Source: Prochlorococcus sp. AG-355-N16 (GTDB taxonomy: Bacteria > Cyanobacteriota > Cyanobacteriia > PCC-6307 > Cyanobiaceae). Taken from it: a DNA stretch of 64,000 bases. Under the pieces are notes generated by a model. That model did not search any database and was not told the DNA's origin. It worked only from the letters and a program-made list of their open reading frames with translations. The stretch lies in NCBI GenBank assembly GCA_003278545.1, contig QCEF01000002.1, forward strand, positions 1-64,000, read 5' to 3'. Both the position numbers and the translations under genes were made by a program. Within the stretch, counting starts at the first letter, position 1. The number at the start of each line of letters is the position of its first letter. Below are positions 27,047 to 37,094 of the stretch, one piece after another.

Positions 27047-28003
27047 TTATTGATAAGCCTTAATAATTTTCTGAACTAAAGGATGACGAACTACATCTTC
27101 AATATTTAAATAACAAAATTTTATACCTTCAGTTTCAGAGAAAATTCTCGATGCTTCAATGAGGCCGCTTTCCTGATCTTTTTTTAAATCAATTTGTGTA
27201 ATATCTCCGTTTACAACCATTTTTGATCTCTCTCCTAATCTGGTCAAAAACATTCTCATTTGAGAGCAAGTAGTATTTTGTGCTTCATCCAAGATAATCA
27301 AAGAATTATCTAAGGTTCTTCCTCTCATAAATGCCAAAGGAGCAACTTCAATAATTCCCTTATCAATTAACGAATTTGTTCTATCAAACCCGAAAATACT
27401 ATGTAAAGAGTCAAATAAGGGTCTTAAATATGGATCTACTTTTTGTTGCAAATCACCAGGCAGAAATCCTAAACTTTCACCAGCTTCTACAGCAGGTCTG
27501 GTTAAAACAATTTTTTCAATTTTTTTCTCGTTCAATAGTCGTGCCGCGCAAACAGTTGCTAAAAATGTCTTACCAGTTCCAGCTGGACCAATCGCGAACG
27601 TAAGATCAAAGTTTTCAATTGATTCAACATATTCTTTTTGCCTTATAGTTCTTGGTCTTAAATATCTTCCTTCTTTGGAACGCGCAAGAATTTTTTTTCC
27701 AAGTTCAGCATGTGAAGACGATTCACCCATATTTAAAGAACTTAAAGCTGCTTTAAGATCTACCTCTGGGACTTCTAACCCTTGTTCCCAAATTGGTCTT
27801 GTTAGTTCTACTAATGCTGAGGCCCGCTCAATTTTAGATATGACACCGTTCATCTCAAGTTGTAAGCCTCTTATGGTTAAAGAAACTCCTGTAAGAGACT
27901 CAAATTTTTTTAAGAAAGAATTACCAGGTCCAGATAATGCCGTAGCAGCATCAGAGCTTGGCAAGTCTATTTTGAAGTGACCAGTTTTGGAAACTTCTTT
28001 CAT
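27047..28003 (-). CDS. phoH: PhoH-family ATPase
   Basis: The 318-residue protein has Walker A GPAGTGKTFLA, Walker B LIILDEAQN and the family block GFLPGDLQQKVDPYLRPLFDSL. An N-terminal KH-like part of about 100 residues precedes the ATPase core. PhoH/PhoL proteins are ATPases linked to RNA metabolism, possibly ribosome-related. The gene follows rpsP and ffh on the same strand 36 bases after rpsP, which supports a translation-related role. Confidence 0.93.
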   Translation of the reverse strand: MKEVSKTGHFKIDLPSSDAATALSGPGNSFLKKFESLTGVSLTIRGLQLEMNGVISKIERASALVELTRPIWEQGLEVPEVDLKAALSSLNMGESSSHAELGKKILARSKEGRYLRPRTIRQKEYVESIENFDLTFAIGPAGTGKTFLATVCAARLLNEKKIEKIVLTRPAVEAGESLGFLPGDLQQKVDPYLRPLFDSLHSIFGFDRTNSLIDKGIIEVAPLAFMRGRTLDNSLIILDEAQNTTCSQMRMFLTRLGERSKMVVNGDITQIDLKKDQESGLIEASRIFSETEGIKFCYLNIEDVVRHPLVQKIIKAYQ

Positions 28004-28039
28004 CTAGTTATTGAATAAGAATAAAAATTTATCAAATCA

Positions 28040-28405
28040 CTAGCTTTCAGCTTCATTAATCTCGCTTTCAGCTTTACTACTATCATTTTCTCCGTCTTTA
28101 GTTTTAGCCTTAGCTAATTTTTCCTTCTCTAACTTTGCTTTACCAATTGCAATAGAGGGTCTTTCTGTTTTTTCTAACAACCCTCCCTTTTCTAGTAAAG
28201 TTCTTACAACATCAGTTGGCTGAGCGCCCTGAGTAAGTCTTGTTCTTAAAGCTTCTGTGTCAAGCCTGGTTTCCTTAGTTCTTGGATTATAAAAACCTAG
28301 TTCTTGTAAAGGTCTACCATCTCTTCTGGAAGTACTATTGCATGCAACAATTCTGAAACTTGCCTCTTTTTTCTTTCCAAAGCGCTTAAGGCGCAATTTA
28401 ATCAT
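28040..28405 (-). CDS. rpsP: 30S ribosomal protein S16
   Basis: The 121-residue protein starts [20 protein letters not shown], the S16 signature, with [10 protein letters not shown] in the first half. The last 40 residues are a Lys/Glu/Ser-rich extension beyond the bacterial core of about 80 residues, typical in picocyanobacteria. It is a primary binder of 16S rRNA in 30S assembly. It lies between ffh and phoH, 54 bases after ffh. Confidence 0.97.
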   Translation of the reverse strand: MIKLRLKRFGKKKEASFRIVACNSTSRRDGRPLQELGFYNPRTKETRLDTEALRTRLTQGAQPTDVVRTLLEKGGLLEKTERPSIAIGKAKLEKEKLAKAKTKDGENDSSKAESEINEAES

Positions 28406-28459
28406 CTTAAATTAATGCGTTTTTACTAATAATATCATTTAAAGGTAAAAATATAGAAA

Positions 28460-29902
28460 CTATAAATCGGCAAAACCTTTTTTCTTTTTATTATTTTTTT
28501 GTTTTTTCAATGACTTATTACTACTCATCCCTCCCATTCCTGGCATTCCTCCCATTCCTGGCATTCCTCCCATTCCTGGCATTCCTCCCATTCCTGGCAT
28601 GCCTCCGTTGGACATTTGTTTCATAAACCCTCTCATTCTTTGAAAATCAGCTAATACTTTATCTACATCTTTTGCTTCATAACCGCTGCCTCGAGCGATC
28701 CTTTGTCTTCTTGAAGGCTGAGCAGCAAGAACCTCAGGTTTACGTTTTTCCTCAAGAGTCATTGACGAGATCATAGATTCTATTTTCTTAAGTTGATCTT
28801 CTCCATCTTTTATCATCCCATCATCTATTTTATTCATTCCAGGAATCAATTTAATCAATCCACCAAGTGAACCCATTCTTTTAATTAATCTCATTTGCTT
28901 TACAAAATCATTAAAATCAAAAGTCGCTTCTTGAAGTTTCTTTTGCATCGCTTCTGCATCAGCAAGTTCAACTTCTTTTTGTGCTTTTTCAACGAGTGTC
29001 AATACATCGCCCATGCCTAAAATTCTGCTAGCCATTCTCTCTGGATGAAATGGTTGCAGTGCCTCTATTTTTTCACCTACACCTATAAATTTGATTGGTT
29101 TACCACTTATTTTTCTTATTGATAAAGCAGCTCCGCCTCTAGAGTCACCATCTAACTTAGTTAATATCGCACCTGTTATTCCTACTTTTTCATGAAATGA
29201 CTTTGTTAAGTCTGCAGCTTCTTGCCCAATCATTGAATCAACAACAAGCAAAACCTCATCAGGATTAGAAACTTCTTTAATTCGAACCATTTCACTCATC
29301 ATGGAATCATCAATTTGCAGTCTTCCTGCGGTATCAATAATTATCGAATTAAAATCATTTTCACTAGCAAAATTCAATGCTTCCTTAGCTATTTCTTCTG
29401 GTTTGCTATTTTTTTCTTTAGCTGAAAAAACTTCCAATTCATATTGACTTCCCAATGTTTTAAGCTGCTCTACAGCTGCTGGTCGGTAAATATCTGCAGC
29501 CACCAAAAGAACTTTTTTATCTTTTTCCTTTAAATAAAGTCCCAATTTTCCTGTTGCTGTTGTTTTACCCGCTCCCTGAAGTCCCGCCATCAAAATGACT
29601 GTAGGACTATTTTGATTTTCGTTTAATGGAGAATTTTCGTTACCCATAATGTTAATCAATTCTTTATTTACAACTTCTATGAATTTTTGACCTGGATTTA
29701 CACCCCTTACTACTTCCTCTCCAATAGCTTTATCTTTGACATCTGATATAAACTCTTTCACTACAGACAAACTAACATCTGCATCAAGGAGTGCTCTTTT
29801 TACCTCCTTCAAGGCATCGTTAATATTATTTTCACTAATTTTTGCTTCGCCTCTTAAACCCTTTACTGCGTCTTCAAAGCGTGACGAGAGTTCATCAAAC
29901 AT
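28460..29902 (-). CDS. ffh: Signal recognition particle protein Ffh
   Basis: The 480-residue protein has the N domain, then the GTPase G domain with GLQGAGKTT (P-loop), DTAGRLQID, and TKLDGDSRGGAAL. The Met-rich M domain binds the SRP RNA, which is encoded at 56.5 kb. It targets membrane proteins to the translocon. The C-terminal end carries four near-identical GGMPGM units (28533-28604), then a Lys-rich tail. It starts with ATG and lies 47 bases after the ARC6-like gene on the same strand, with rpsP following. Confidence 0.96.
   Translation of the reverse strand: MFDELSSRFEDAVKGLRGEAKISENNINDALKEVKRALLDADVSLSVVKEFISDVKDKAIGEEVVRGVNPGQKFIEVVNKELINIMGNENSPLNENQNSPTVILMAGLQGAGKTTATGKLGLYLKEKDKKVLLVAADIYRPAAVEQLKTLGSQYELEVFSAKEKNSKPEEIAKEALNFASENDFNSIIIDTAGRLQIDDSMMSEMVRIKEVSNPDEVLLVVDSMIGQEAADLTKSFHEKVGITGAILTKLDGDSRGGAALSIRKISGKPIKFIGVGEKIEALQPFHPERMASRILGMGDVLTLVEKAQKEVELADAEAMQKKLQEATFDFNDFVKQMRLIKRMGSLGGLIKLIPGMNKIDDGMIKDGEDQLKKIESMISSMTLEEKRKPEVLAAQPSRRQRIARGSGYEAKDVDKVLADFQRMRGFMKQMSNGGMPGMGGMPGMGGMPGMGGMPGMGGMSSNKSLKKQKNNKKKKGFADL
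28533..28604 (-). repeat. Four 18-base tandem repeats inside ffh
   Basis: The plus-strand unit cccattcctggcattcct is present four times head to tail (28533-28550, 28551-28568, 28569-28586, 28587-28604). The last copy differs by one base (t to g). Translated on the minus strand each copy adds Gly-Gly-Met-Pro-Gly-Met to the tail of Ffh. Copy number is likely to vary by slippage. The units are in frame and contiguous, unlike a CRISPR. Confidence 0.9.
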
Positions 29903-29949
29903 TATTAAAAAGTAATTTTAATTATTATAGATGATCTTGAAGTTTGTAA

Positions 29950-32055
29950 TTACAAGCCGCTCACGAAATCAACCAATTTCCATGATTTATTTGAAAAACC
30001 CAAAATATATTTAACTTTAAGGGGATTTAATGATGTTTCATTAACAAATTCTCCAGTATTCTTTACTATTCTCTCCAGATAATTCAATTCTACTAAAACA
30101 ACTATCCTAGATGAAGTTTGCGATTCCAAATCAATCTTACGTATTTGGGAATTAATTTCCTTATAAATTTCCTTCTTGATATCGTTCTGTCTTTCTTCGA
30201 TTGTTCGATCAATCAAGCCTTTGTTAACAATCTTAGAAAGATTAATTTCACTCTTTCCCGCCAAATAATTACTTTTACTTAGAAGCCATCCATTAATTAA
30301 ATTCCTAATATCTTCCAAAGAAGGTGAAGGGGAATTGAGTTCTTTGAATTCATAGGAAATAATTGAAGTAGATTTTTCAGGAATAGAATTCAATTTGCTT
30401 GAAGGATTTTTTTTTATTTCTTGAATAATATCTTTCTCACTAATCTTTTGATTTTTATCTATTGCAATTAAAGGTTTTTCAGTAATAGCTTCATCCTGAA
30501 TTGATTTTTTTAAATTATTTCTAAAAAAACCAATACCAATACCAAAAGCAAATAAAATCAAAAACGCATAAGTATAAATTAAATAAGGTGACCGATTAAT
30601 AATCTCTTTATCCTTCAAGAGTTCCCCAAAACTAAACTTTAATTCGGCAATTTTTTCAATTAAAAAATTATAAAACTCTATTGGTTTTTTCTTAAAGTAA
30701 TCCTCATTGAACTCGTTTTCTTTGATCTCAAACTTTTCATAATCTTGTTTAATACCACCAGGCCAAGGTAATCCCCTTTCATCAATATTGTCCAATAAAT
30801 TATCAAAGTCTTCAGTCGTTTTTGTGGAGGATTCCTTCTCAATCTGTTGGTTCTGAAGATTTGACCTAATTAAAATTTTATTTGATTTCTTTTCTAATTT
30901 TTCAATAAATTCTTGAATTTCCCTATCTTCAAACCATGAATCTAAATCCACCTCTTTTGAGTCAATGTCTCTATACCCAACTAAAACATCATTCTCTAAC
31001 CAATTTTTACAGAAAATACATATCGCTTCTAACTTATTTCCAGGATAATTATTAAGCCAATCTCGTAAATTTTCATCAGAACTACTTGAAAACCTTGCAG
31101 AGGCCTGGTCAATATCAGCTAAAAGCAAATCTAAACAACCAACTAGAGGCATTGAATCAAGACCAGATAAATTTAGTTTCTTTAAAATTTTCCTAGCTTC
31201 AAATAATTTTTCTGGCTTTCTTCTAGAGAAACCAATAGCTGTTAAAGATAGAAAAGCTAAAAATCCTGCTTCTAATGATCCTCTTTTCTGTAATTCAAGA
31301 AATAAATCAATCTGTTCTTGGACTGTCAAAAATGGCTTAATTTGTTGAAAAAAAGCTTCAAACTCTTGCTGATTTAAATAATTTTTATATTCAGATTTAT
31401 TATTACCTTCTAAACCACCTCTTTTGATTATTAAATTTTCCAACATAATTAAGCCTTTTTTATGAGACTCTTGATCACTTAGATCCCTACTAAGTAGATC
31501 TAATATTCTGTAAGGAAGCAAAGCAACTAAGTCTTCTTCAAGTTCTTTTCTAATGTCTCCAAGCTTTCCCATTCTTTGTAGAAGTTGTATACCTTCATGT
31601 AAAAAGTCTGCCGCGTTTGTATACGATCTAAGTTGTTGTTCTTGAATTGCAGAATCTCTTGCTGTTAACGCAGCCAATAATGTTAAATCAGCTTCTCTAC
31701 TACTTCCTAAAGCTGGAGTTTGTGGGGGCTGCAATGCTTTTCTAGTGATTTTAAAAGCTTCTTTTGGTGAACCCGATTCCCAAAGAAGTATTAATCCTGC
31801 TACTTCTCTATTTGATGAAAAATCCAATCCAGAATTCCCATTTAATAACAAATTTTCGTACTCTCTTCTGCTTTCTGGATCTGTAAGTAGATCGGCAGTG
31901 AGGCGAAGCAACTCGGATCTTTGGGTTAAAACTTCATAAGTAAAACCCTCATTGGGTGTTTTATCTAACCGCAATTGAAACGCCCTTAATATTTCCTCAG
32001 AAGTTGCAGAGGGGCTTACGCCAATTAAACGAAAATGGTTTAAAGGAAGTTCCAA
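29950..32055 (-). CDS. ftn2: ARC6/Ftn2 (ZipN) cell-division protein
   Basis: The 701-residue protein starts with a DnaJ-like N-terminal segment (NHFRLIGVSPSATSEEILRAFQLRLD and LLTDPESRREYENLL, about 1-70). A long helical repeat region follows, then one membrane span near residue 505-525 (YLIYTYAFLILFAFGIGIGF) and a C-terminal domain with LINGWLLSKSNYLAGKSEINLSKI-like sequence, as in the periplasmic/IMS domain of ARC6. Cyanobacterial Ftn2/ZipN anchors and stabilises FtsZ at the division site. The protein it would bind, FtsZ, is at 55.4 kb and FtsQ at 54.5 kb. The start is TTG at 32055. ffh follows 47 bases later on the same strand. Confidence 0.9.
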   Translation of the reverse strand: MELPLNHFRLIGVSPSATSEEILRAFQLRLDKTPNEGFTYEVLTQRSELLRLTADLLTDPESRREYENLLLNGNSGLDFSSNREVAGLILLWESGSPKEAFKITRKALQPPQTPALGSSREADLTLLAALTARDSAIQEQQLRSYTNAADFLHEGIQLLQRMGKLGDIRKELEEDLVALLPYRILDLLSRDLSDQESHKKGLIMLENLIIKRGGLEGNNKSEYKNYLNQQEFEAFFQQIKPFLTVQEQIDLFLELQKRGSLEAGFLAFLSLTAIGFSRRKPEKLFEARKILKKLNLSGLDSMPLVGCLDLLLADIDQASARFSSSSDENLRDWLNNYPGNKLEAICIFCKNWLENDVLVGYRDIDSKEVDLDSWFEDREIQEFIEKLEKKSNKILIRSNLQNQQIEKESSTKTTEDFDNLLDNIDERGLPWPGGIKQDYEKFEIKENEFNEDYFKKKPIEFYNFLIEKIAELKFSFGELLKDKEIINRSPYLIYTYAFLILFAFGIGIGFFRNNLKKSIQDEAITEKPLIAIDKNQKISEKDIIQEIKKNPSSKLNSIPEKSTSIISYEFKELNSPSPSLEDIRNLINGWLLSKSNYLAGKSEINLSKIVNKGLIDRTIEERQNDIKKEIYKEINSQIRKIDLESQTSSRIVVLVELNYLERIVKNTGEFVNETSLNPLKVKYILGFSNKSWKLVDFVSGL

Positions 32056-32204
32056 ACAAATATCCTATTGAAAATTCTTAGACAAATTTTATCAAGTTAA
32101 AAAATTTTTTCACAAGGTCTTACAGAGTTATTAAAAAAAAATCATGAAAAGCGCCCTTCACAGCTTAGAATGTTAACAAATCAAAACTTCGTTAAGGTAT
32201 TTTC

Positions 32205-33242
32205 TTGGAAACACACGTAGAGAGAATCTCAAATCTTCAAGACATAAAAAAAGCCGAATTAGATCGAGAAACCGGATTATTTCTTTATGAAGACATGACT
32301 CTTGGTCGTAGGTTTGAAGATAAGTGTGCAGAAATGTATTACAGGGGAAAAATGTTTGGTTTCGTTCACTTATATAACGGTCAAGAGGCTATAAGCACGG
32401 GAGTAATTGGCGCCATGAAAAAGAAACATGATTGGTTTTGTAGTACTTATCGCGATCATGTTCATGCACTAAGTGCGGGTGTCCCCTCATTTGAAGTAAT
32501 GAGTGAACTTTTTGGTAAATCCACTGGTTGTAGCAAAGGGCGAGGTGGATCCATGCACTTATTTTCAAGAGAGCATCACCTACTCGGAGGATATGCATTT
32601 ATTGGAGAGGGAATTCCAGTTGCCTTAGGGGCAGCCTTTTCAAGTAAATACAAAAAGGAAGTTGCTGGAAATAGTAATAGTGATGCGGTAACTGCAGCAT
32701 TTTTTGGGGATGGGACTTGCAATAATGGGCAGTTTTTTGAATGTTTAAATATGGCCCAGTTATGGAAATTACCCATAATTTTTGTTGTTGAGAATAATAA
32801 ATGGGCTATTGGTATGGCTCATGATAGAGCTACTAGTAATCCTGAAATCTGGAGAAAAGCGTCTGCTTTTGGCATGCACGGAGAGGAAGTTGATGGAATG
32901 GATGTATTAGCAGTAAGAGGGGCCGCACAAAGAGCAATCGAGCGAGCTAGGGCAGGAGAAGGACCCACACTTTTAGAATGTTTAACTTATAGATATAGAG
33001 GGCATTCTCTTGCAGATCCAGATGAATTAAGGTCTGAAAAAGAGAAGGAGTTTTGGGGGAAAAGAGATCCTATTAAGAAATTAGCTCAAGAAATTATTGA
33101 CGGTAAATTCGCTTCGAAAGAAGAATTGAAAATTATTGAAAAGAAAATTGATGCTGAAATATCGGAGTCAGTTAAAAATGCAATTGAAGCACCTGAACCT
33201 CCTTCAGAAGAATTAACCAAATATATTTGGGCAGAAGATTAG
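32205..33242 (+). CDS. pdhA: Pyruvate dehydrogenase E1 component, alpha subunit
   Basis: The protein has 345 residues. Visible motifs are the thiamine-diphosphate site [20 protein letters not shown] (ending in the Asn-rich [13 protein letters not shown]), the GRGGSMHLF loop, and [16 protein letters not shown] near the C-terminus with the phosphorylation-loop-like region. It forms E1 with the beta subunit (not in this window), feeding acetyl-CoA to fatty acids and the TCA steps. The matching E3, lpdA, lies at 41.8 kb. The start is TTG at 32205. It is divergent from ftn2 and convergent with the sigma factor gene, one base apart. Confidence 0.95.
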   Translation: METHVERISNLQDIKKAELDRETGLFLYEDMTLGRRFEDKCAEMYYRGKMFGFVHLYNGQEAISTGVIGAMKKKHDWFCSTYRDHVHALSAGVPSFEVMSELFGKSTGCSKGRGGSMHLFSREHHLLGGYAFIGEGIPVALGAAFSSKYKKEVAGNSNSDAVTAAFFGDGTCNNGQFFECLNMAQLWKLPIIFVVENNKWAIGMAHDRATSNPEIWRKASAFGMHGEEVDGMDVLAVRGAAQRAIERARAGEGPTLLECLTYRYRGHSLADPDELRSEKEKEFWGKRDPIKKLAQEIIDGKFASKEELKIIEKKIDAEISESVKNAIEAPEPPSEELTKYIWAED

Positions 33243-33243
33243 A

Positions 33244-34185
33244 TTAAATACCACTAGGTAATTTTCTGGTTAAATTTCTTAATTTTCTTAGTGCTTTAAG
33301 TTCAACTTGTCTTACTCTTTCTCTAGAAACTTCTAGTAATCTTCCAATTTCTGCAAGCGTATGTCTCTCATTTGCATCAAGTCCAAACCTCAGTTTGAGA
33401 ACATGTTGTTCTTGCTCACTTAAATGACTTAACCACTTACCAAGTTGCTCTTGATGCATTTTCTGTTCAACTTGATCTAAAGGCTCTTCATTATTACTAT
33501 CTGCAATTAAATCACCTAAAAAGCTCCTGCCATCATCGCCATTTACGGGAGCATCTAAACTACTTGTCGATAAAGCTTGTCTTAAAACAGAATCCAATTC
33601 TTCAACATCAATTTCCATAGCCTCTGCAATTTCAATTCTGCTTGGCATTGCACCAAGCTTATGAGACAAATCTCTACTAATTTTTCTAATAGAAGCTAAC
33701 CTTTCACTTAAGTGAACAGGTAAACGGATTGTTCTTGATTGACAGGCAATTGCTCTTGTCATACTCTGCCTAATCCACCAAAAGGCATAAGTAGAAAACT
33801 TATATCCTCTTGTCGGATCAAATTTTTCTACAGCCCTCTCTAACCCAAGAGAACCTTCTTGTACTAAATCAAGTAATTCTAATCCTTTACCCTGATATTT
33901 TTTTGCCACACTGACAACTAATCTTAAGTTAGCTTTCATCATTCTTTCTTTAGCTCTTCGACCAATTTTTATAGTTCTTTTTTGCTGGGTTGTAAAATCA
34001 TTGATCTTTTCATTTAATTGTCCATCTTCTGTAAGAATCATCATCTTCTGGACTTGATTACCCAATTCAATCTCTTCGGCAGGTGTTAATAAGGGAACTC
34101 TGCCAATATTCTGCAAATACCAACTGATTGGATCATTACTTCTCCTTTTTGGTTGTTCTGATTGAGTTGGTAATGATGAGACCAT
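33244..34185 (-). CDS. Group 2 sigma-70 family RNA polymerase sigma factor
   Basis: The 313-residue protein has region 1.2 (DPISWYLQNIGRVPLLT), region 2 with KANLRLVVSVAKKY and the core-binding DLVQEGSLGLERAVEKFDP, region 2.3-2.4 GYKFSTYAFWWIRQSMTRAI, and region 4.2 with RHTLAEIGRLLEVSRERVRQVE. It lacks the long N-terminal region 1.1 of the housekeeping sigma, so it is a non-essential group 2 member recognising similar promoters under special conditions. Which group 2 paralogue it is cannot be decided here. It starts with ATG, and a perfect 12-base palindrome sits 7 bases upstream. Confidence 0.93.
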   Translation of the reverse strand: MVSSLPTQSEQPKRRSNDPISWYLQNIGRVPLLTPAEEIELGNQVQKMMILTEDGQLNEKINDFTTQQKRTIKIGRRAKERMMKANLRLVVSVAKKYQGKGLELLDLVQEGSLGLERAVEKFDPTRGYKFSTYAFWWIRQSMTRAIACQSRTIRLPVHLSERLASIRKISRDLSHKLGAMPSRIEIAEAMEIDVEELDSVLRQALSTSSLDAPVNGDDGRSFLGDLIADSNNEEPLDQVEQKMHQEQLGKWLSHLSEQEQHVLKLRFGLDANERHTLAEIGRLLEVSRERVRQVELKALRKLRNLTRKLPSGI

Positions 34186-34192
34186 TTTTTTG

Positions 34193-34204
34193 ACCTAATT
34201 AGGT
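34193..34204. promoter_or_regulatory. Perfect 12-base palindrome before the sigma factor gene
   Basis: The sequence acctaattaggt is fully self-complementary and lies seven bases upstream of the minus-strand sigma factor ATG. In the mRNA leader it would overlap the ribosome-binding zone. It may be a protein-binding site or a small translational-control stem. No family match is known. Confidence 0.4.
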
Positions 34205-34325
34205 AGTAAAACTTTCCTACACTTTTATAGAAATGGCCAAATATTTAATGCGCGCTTCAGATTTCAAGTAATATTTGTACACTTATGTGTTTAAAACTAT
34301 AAATAACCCTCTTAAATTGTTTCTT

Positions 34326-35891
34326 TCAAGATATTTGTCTCGTTTTTATATTTCTCATTAATTTTGCCAGTTCATCACCAATAGCAGAAGCATTTGAGCC
34401 ACTTTTGCACTTTGATGCAGCAAATGAATGCAAAAGTACATATTTAGTAAAAAAATCTGTTGATATATTTTTACAAAAGGTTAAATCAATCGCAGAACTA
34501 CCAGCTAAAAAACCAGATAAAAGATCACCCAATCCAGCTCGAGCTGTCTGAGAATCGGTTCCAAAGAGTTGCCATACTTTTTTATTATCAGCGACTATAC
34601 TGTTTGCTCCTTTTAACAAAATACTGATATTGAATTCTTTTGCCGCATCACGAGCAAGCCCAATATTGGTATTAGATTTGATATTAGGAAATAATCTTCC
34701 AAATTCTTTGCTATGCGGTGTAATCCATGTCTTAGATTTTCTCTCTAGAAAGAAATTTGACCCCAACTTAGATTCCGAAATTCTATTGAGTGCATCCGCA
34801 TCCAAGATCAATAATCCTCCAAAAGCCATAAGATAGTCTTTTGATTTTTGCCAATCATCATTATCAATTCCTATTCCTGGACCGACAGCTAATGAATCAA
34901 ACGCAATTAAATCAATATTCTTTAATGCACTAAATAAAGATGCATTCCCATATTGATTAGATTGCATAGTTTCTTTTAAAACTATTTCTGGGGCAACTTG
35001 CCAAATAGATTCAGCAACTATCCCTGGAAGGACCGCAGAGATAAAGCCTGCTCCACTTGATATGGCCCCTTTTAATGCCATGTATGCAGCACCAGGATAT
35101 TTTTCACTTCCGGCTATTAGTAATGTTCTACCTCTTTGATATTTGTTGGAATTTTTTGGTAAAGAAGGCAAGTCAATATTTTTTATATCTTTGTAAGTAA
35201 CCTGAAAAATCTTTTTATCAATTTTGGACAGCTTACTAGCAGGGACACCAATATCTATATGGTGCAATTCTCCAATAAAAGGTAAAGCAGAATCTTGGGT
35301 CAACCCAATCTTATAAAGACCAATGGCCAAGGTATAGTCTGCCTTTACTGCGTCTTCTAAAAAAGGCTCTCCTTTATCAGGACATAATCCTGTTGGAATA
35401 TCAATACTTATTACCTTGCCCGAATTTTTATGAAATTTTTGATTAATCAGTTTAATTAATTTATCATCAACTCTTCTTGTTTGATTATTACCAAAAACTG
35501 CATCAATCCAAAGATCTTTCCCATTTGCATCAGGAGGCTCTACTAATATTGTGACGCCAATAGATGTAAGATAATTAAGGTGGTTATTTGTTAGTGTTTT
35601 TTTTATCGGGAATGGGCACCATACTTGAACATAAAAACCTTTTAAAAAAAGCTCTCTAGCTACTACCGCACCATCCCCGCCATTATGCCCAGGACCTATA
35701 AAAACAGTTATTCCATTCTTGAGAAGAGGTTTCTTTTTTAAGAGCCATTTACTAATTTGGATACCAGCTTTTTCCATCAATGCTTCTTGTGGCATTCCAT
35801 CAGAAAACATTTCTTTCTCTACTCTCAACATTTGCTTTGAATCAACAATTAAATGTTTAGAATCAATTGTCGGCCATACAATTCCGTTCAT
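34326..35891 (-). CDS. nnr: Bifunctional NAD(P)H-hydrate repair enzyme (epimerase/dehydratase)
   Basis: The protein has 521 residues from the ATG at 35891 (an upstream TTG at 35906 adds five). The N-terminal YjeF_N epimerase domain has IDSKHLIVDSKQMLRVEK and VFIGPGHNGGDGAVVAREL. The C-terminal ribokinase-like dehydratase domain has LLIAGSEKYPGAAYMALKGAISSGAG-type sequence, AVGPGIGIDND and the catalytic ARAGLGDLLSGFLAG. It restores damaged NADH and NADPH hydrates. It is a standard two-domain bacterial protein, divergent from mnmA across 45 bases. Confidence 0.93.
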   Translation of the reverse strand: MNGIVWPTIDSKHLIVDSKQMLRVEKEMFSDGMPQEALMEKAGIQISKWLLKKKPLLKNGITVFIGPGHNGGDGAVVARELFLKGFYVQVWCPFPIKKTLTNNHLNYLTSIGVTILVEPPDANGKDLWIDAVFGNNQTRRVDDKLIKLINQKFHKNSGKVISIDIPTGLCPDKGEPFLEDAVKADYTLAIGLYKIGLTQDSALPFIGELHHIDIGVPASKLSKIDKKIFQVTYKDIKNIDLPSLPKNSNKYQRGRTLLIAGSEKYPGAAYMALKGAISSGAGFISAVLPGIVAESIWQVAPEIVLKETMQSNQYGNASLFSALKNIDLIAFDSLAVGPGIGIDNDDWQKSKDYLMAFGGLLILDADALNRISESKLGSNFFLERKSKTWITPHSKEFGRLFPNIKSNTNIGLARDAAKEFNISILLKGANSIVADNKKVWQLFGTDSQTARAGLGDLLSGFLAGSSAIDLTFCKNISTDFFTKYVLLHSFAASKCKSGSNASAIGDELAKLMRNIKTRQIS

Positions 35892-35936
35892 AATTAGTAA
35901 AAGCAATTGAAGAACTGTTCAAAAATTTAAACTTCC

Positions 35937-37094
35937 ATGTTAAAGACACAAAAGGATAAAAAATTAGAGAACTTTTTTTCTTCTAATAATAAAACTAAAA
36001 AGAAGAAAAATATTATTGTAGGTCTTTCTGGTGGCGTAGATAGTTCCCTTTCAGCTGCTCTTCTTGTAGAAAGAGGCTGGAATGTTGAGGGACTAACTCT
36101 TTGGCTAATGAAAGGACAAGGCTCCTGTTGTTCTGAAGGATTAGTAGATGCTGCTGGCCTTTGTGAAGATTTGGGGATTAATCATAAAATAATAGACTCA
36201 AGAGAAATTTTCGAAAGAGAGGTAATTAAAAAAACTACTGAAAGCTATAAGAAAGGATTTACTCCACTGCCATGTTCGATGTGCAACAAGAATGTGAAGT
36301 TTGAAGAGATGCTTAATTACGCAATAAATAAAAAAGACTTTACTAATATTGCAACTGGACATTACGCAAGGATAAAAAAATCATCTTATGCTAAAAAGCT
36401 TGATTGCAAGAGCTTTGTATTTAAGGACTTCCTTCTTCTCAGAGGTGCCGACGAAAACAAAGACCAAAGTTATTTTCTTTATTCTCTTTCACAAGAAGTA
36501 CTAAGCAGATTAGAATTTCCTCTTGGTGAAATGAAAAAAGAAGAGACAAGAAAGGAAGCCCTAAGATTAGGCCTTAGAACTGCTCAAAAACCAGAAAGTC
36601 AAGATTTATGTTTAGTTGAGCATTATGGATCAATGCAGAGATTTATCGACAAACACATTGAACCCAAAGAAGGAGAAATTGTTCATGTAAATGGGAAAGT
36701 CCTAGGAACGCACAATGGTATTCAGCACTTTACGGTAGGTCAAAGAAAAGGTTTGGGCATTGCTTGGCCTGAACCATTATATGTAAAAAGTTTAGACAGG
36801 GTAAAAAACATTGTTTATGTAGCTGATAAAAGTGATCTATTTAATAAAGAAGCAATAATTAGTAAGGTTAACTGGGTTTCAATCGAAGAACCTGACCAAG
36901 AAATAGAAGTAGAAGCACAAATCAGATATAGAAGTCATCCAGTAAAAGGAACTTTAATACCTTTGAAAAATTTAGATAATCCGAATACAACATTTAAATT
37001 AATTTTTGAAGAAAGTCAAAGTTCGGTAACTCCCGGACAAGCTGCAGTTTTTTATAAAGGAGAAATTTTATTAGGTGGCGGATTAATTAATTAA
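35937..37094 (+). CDS. mnmA: tRNA-specific 2-thiouridylase MnmA
   Basis: The 385-residue protein has the PP-loop [15 protein letters not shown] near 29-43, the catalytic Cys in [13 protein letters not shown] and the second Cys in ESQDLCLV, and the family block [17 protein letters not shown]. It thiolates U34 of Lys, Glu and Gln tRNAs in the cytoplasm. A Lys/Asn-rich N-terminal stretch of about 28 residues precedes the core. It is convergent with lnt, the two coding ends overlapping by 8 bases. Confidence 0.95.
   Translation: MLKTQKDKKLENFFSSNNKTKKKKNIIVGLSGGVDSSLSAALLVERGWNVEGLTLWLMKGQGSCCSEGLVDAAGLCEDLGINHKIIDSREIFEREVIKKTTESYKKGFTPLPCSMCNKNVKFEEMLNYAINKKDFTNIATGHYARIKKSSYAKKLDCKSFVFKDFLLLRGADENKDQSYFLYSLSQEVLSRLEFPLGEMKKEETRKEALRLGLRTAQKPESQDLCLVEHYGSMQRFIDKHIEPKEGEIVHVNGKVLGTHNGIQHFTVGQRKGLGIAWPEPLYVKSLDRVKNIVYVADKSDLFNKEAIISKVNWVSIEEPDQEIEVEAQIRYRSHPVKGTLIPLKNLDNPNTTFKLIFEESQSSVTPGQAAVFYKGEILLGGGLIN

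Noticed and set aside
28533-28604. CRISPR-like repeat
   Set aside because: The units are contiguous with no spacers and encode an in-frame peptide repeat of Ffh.
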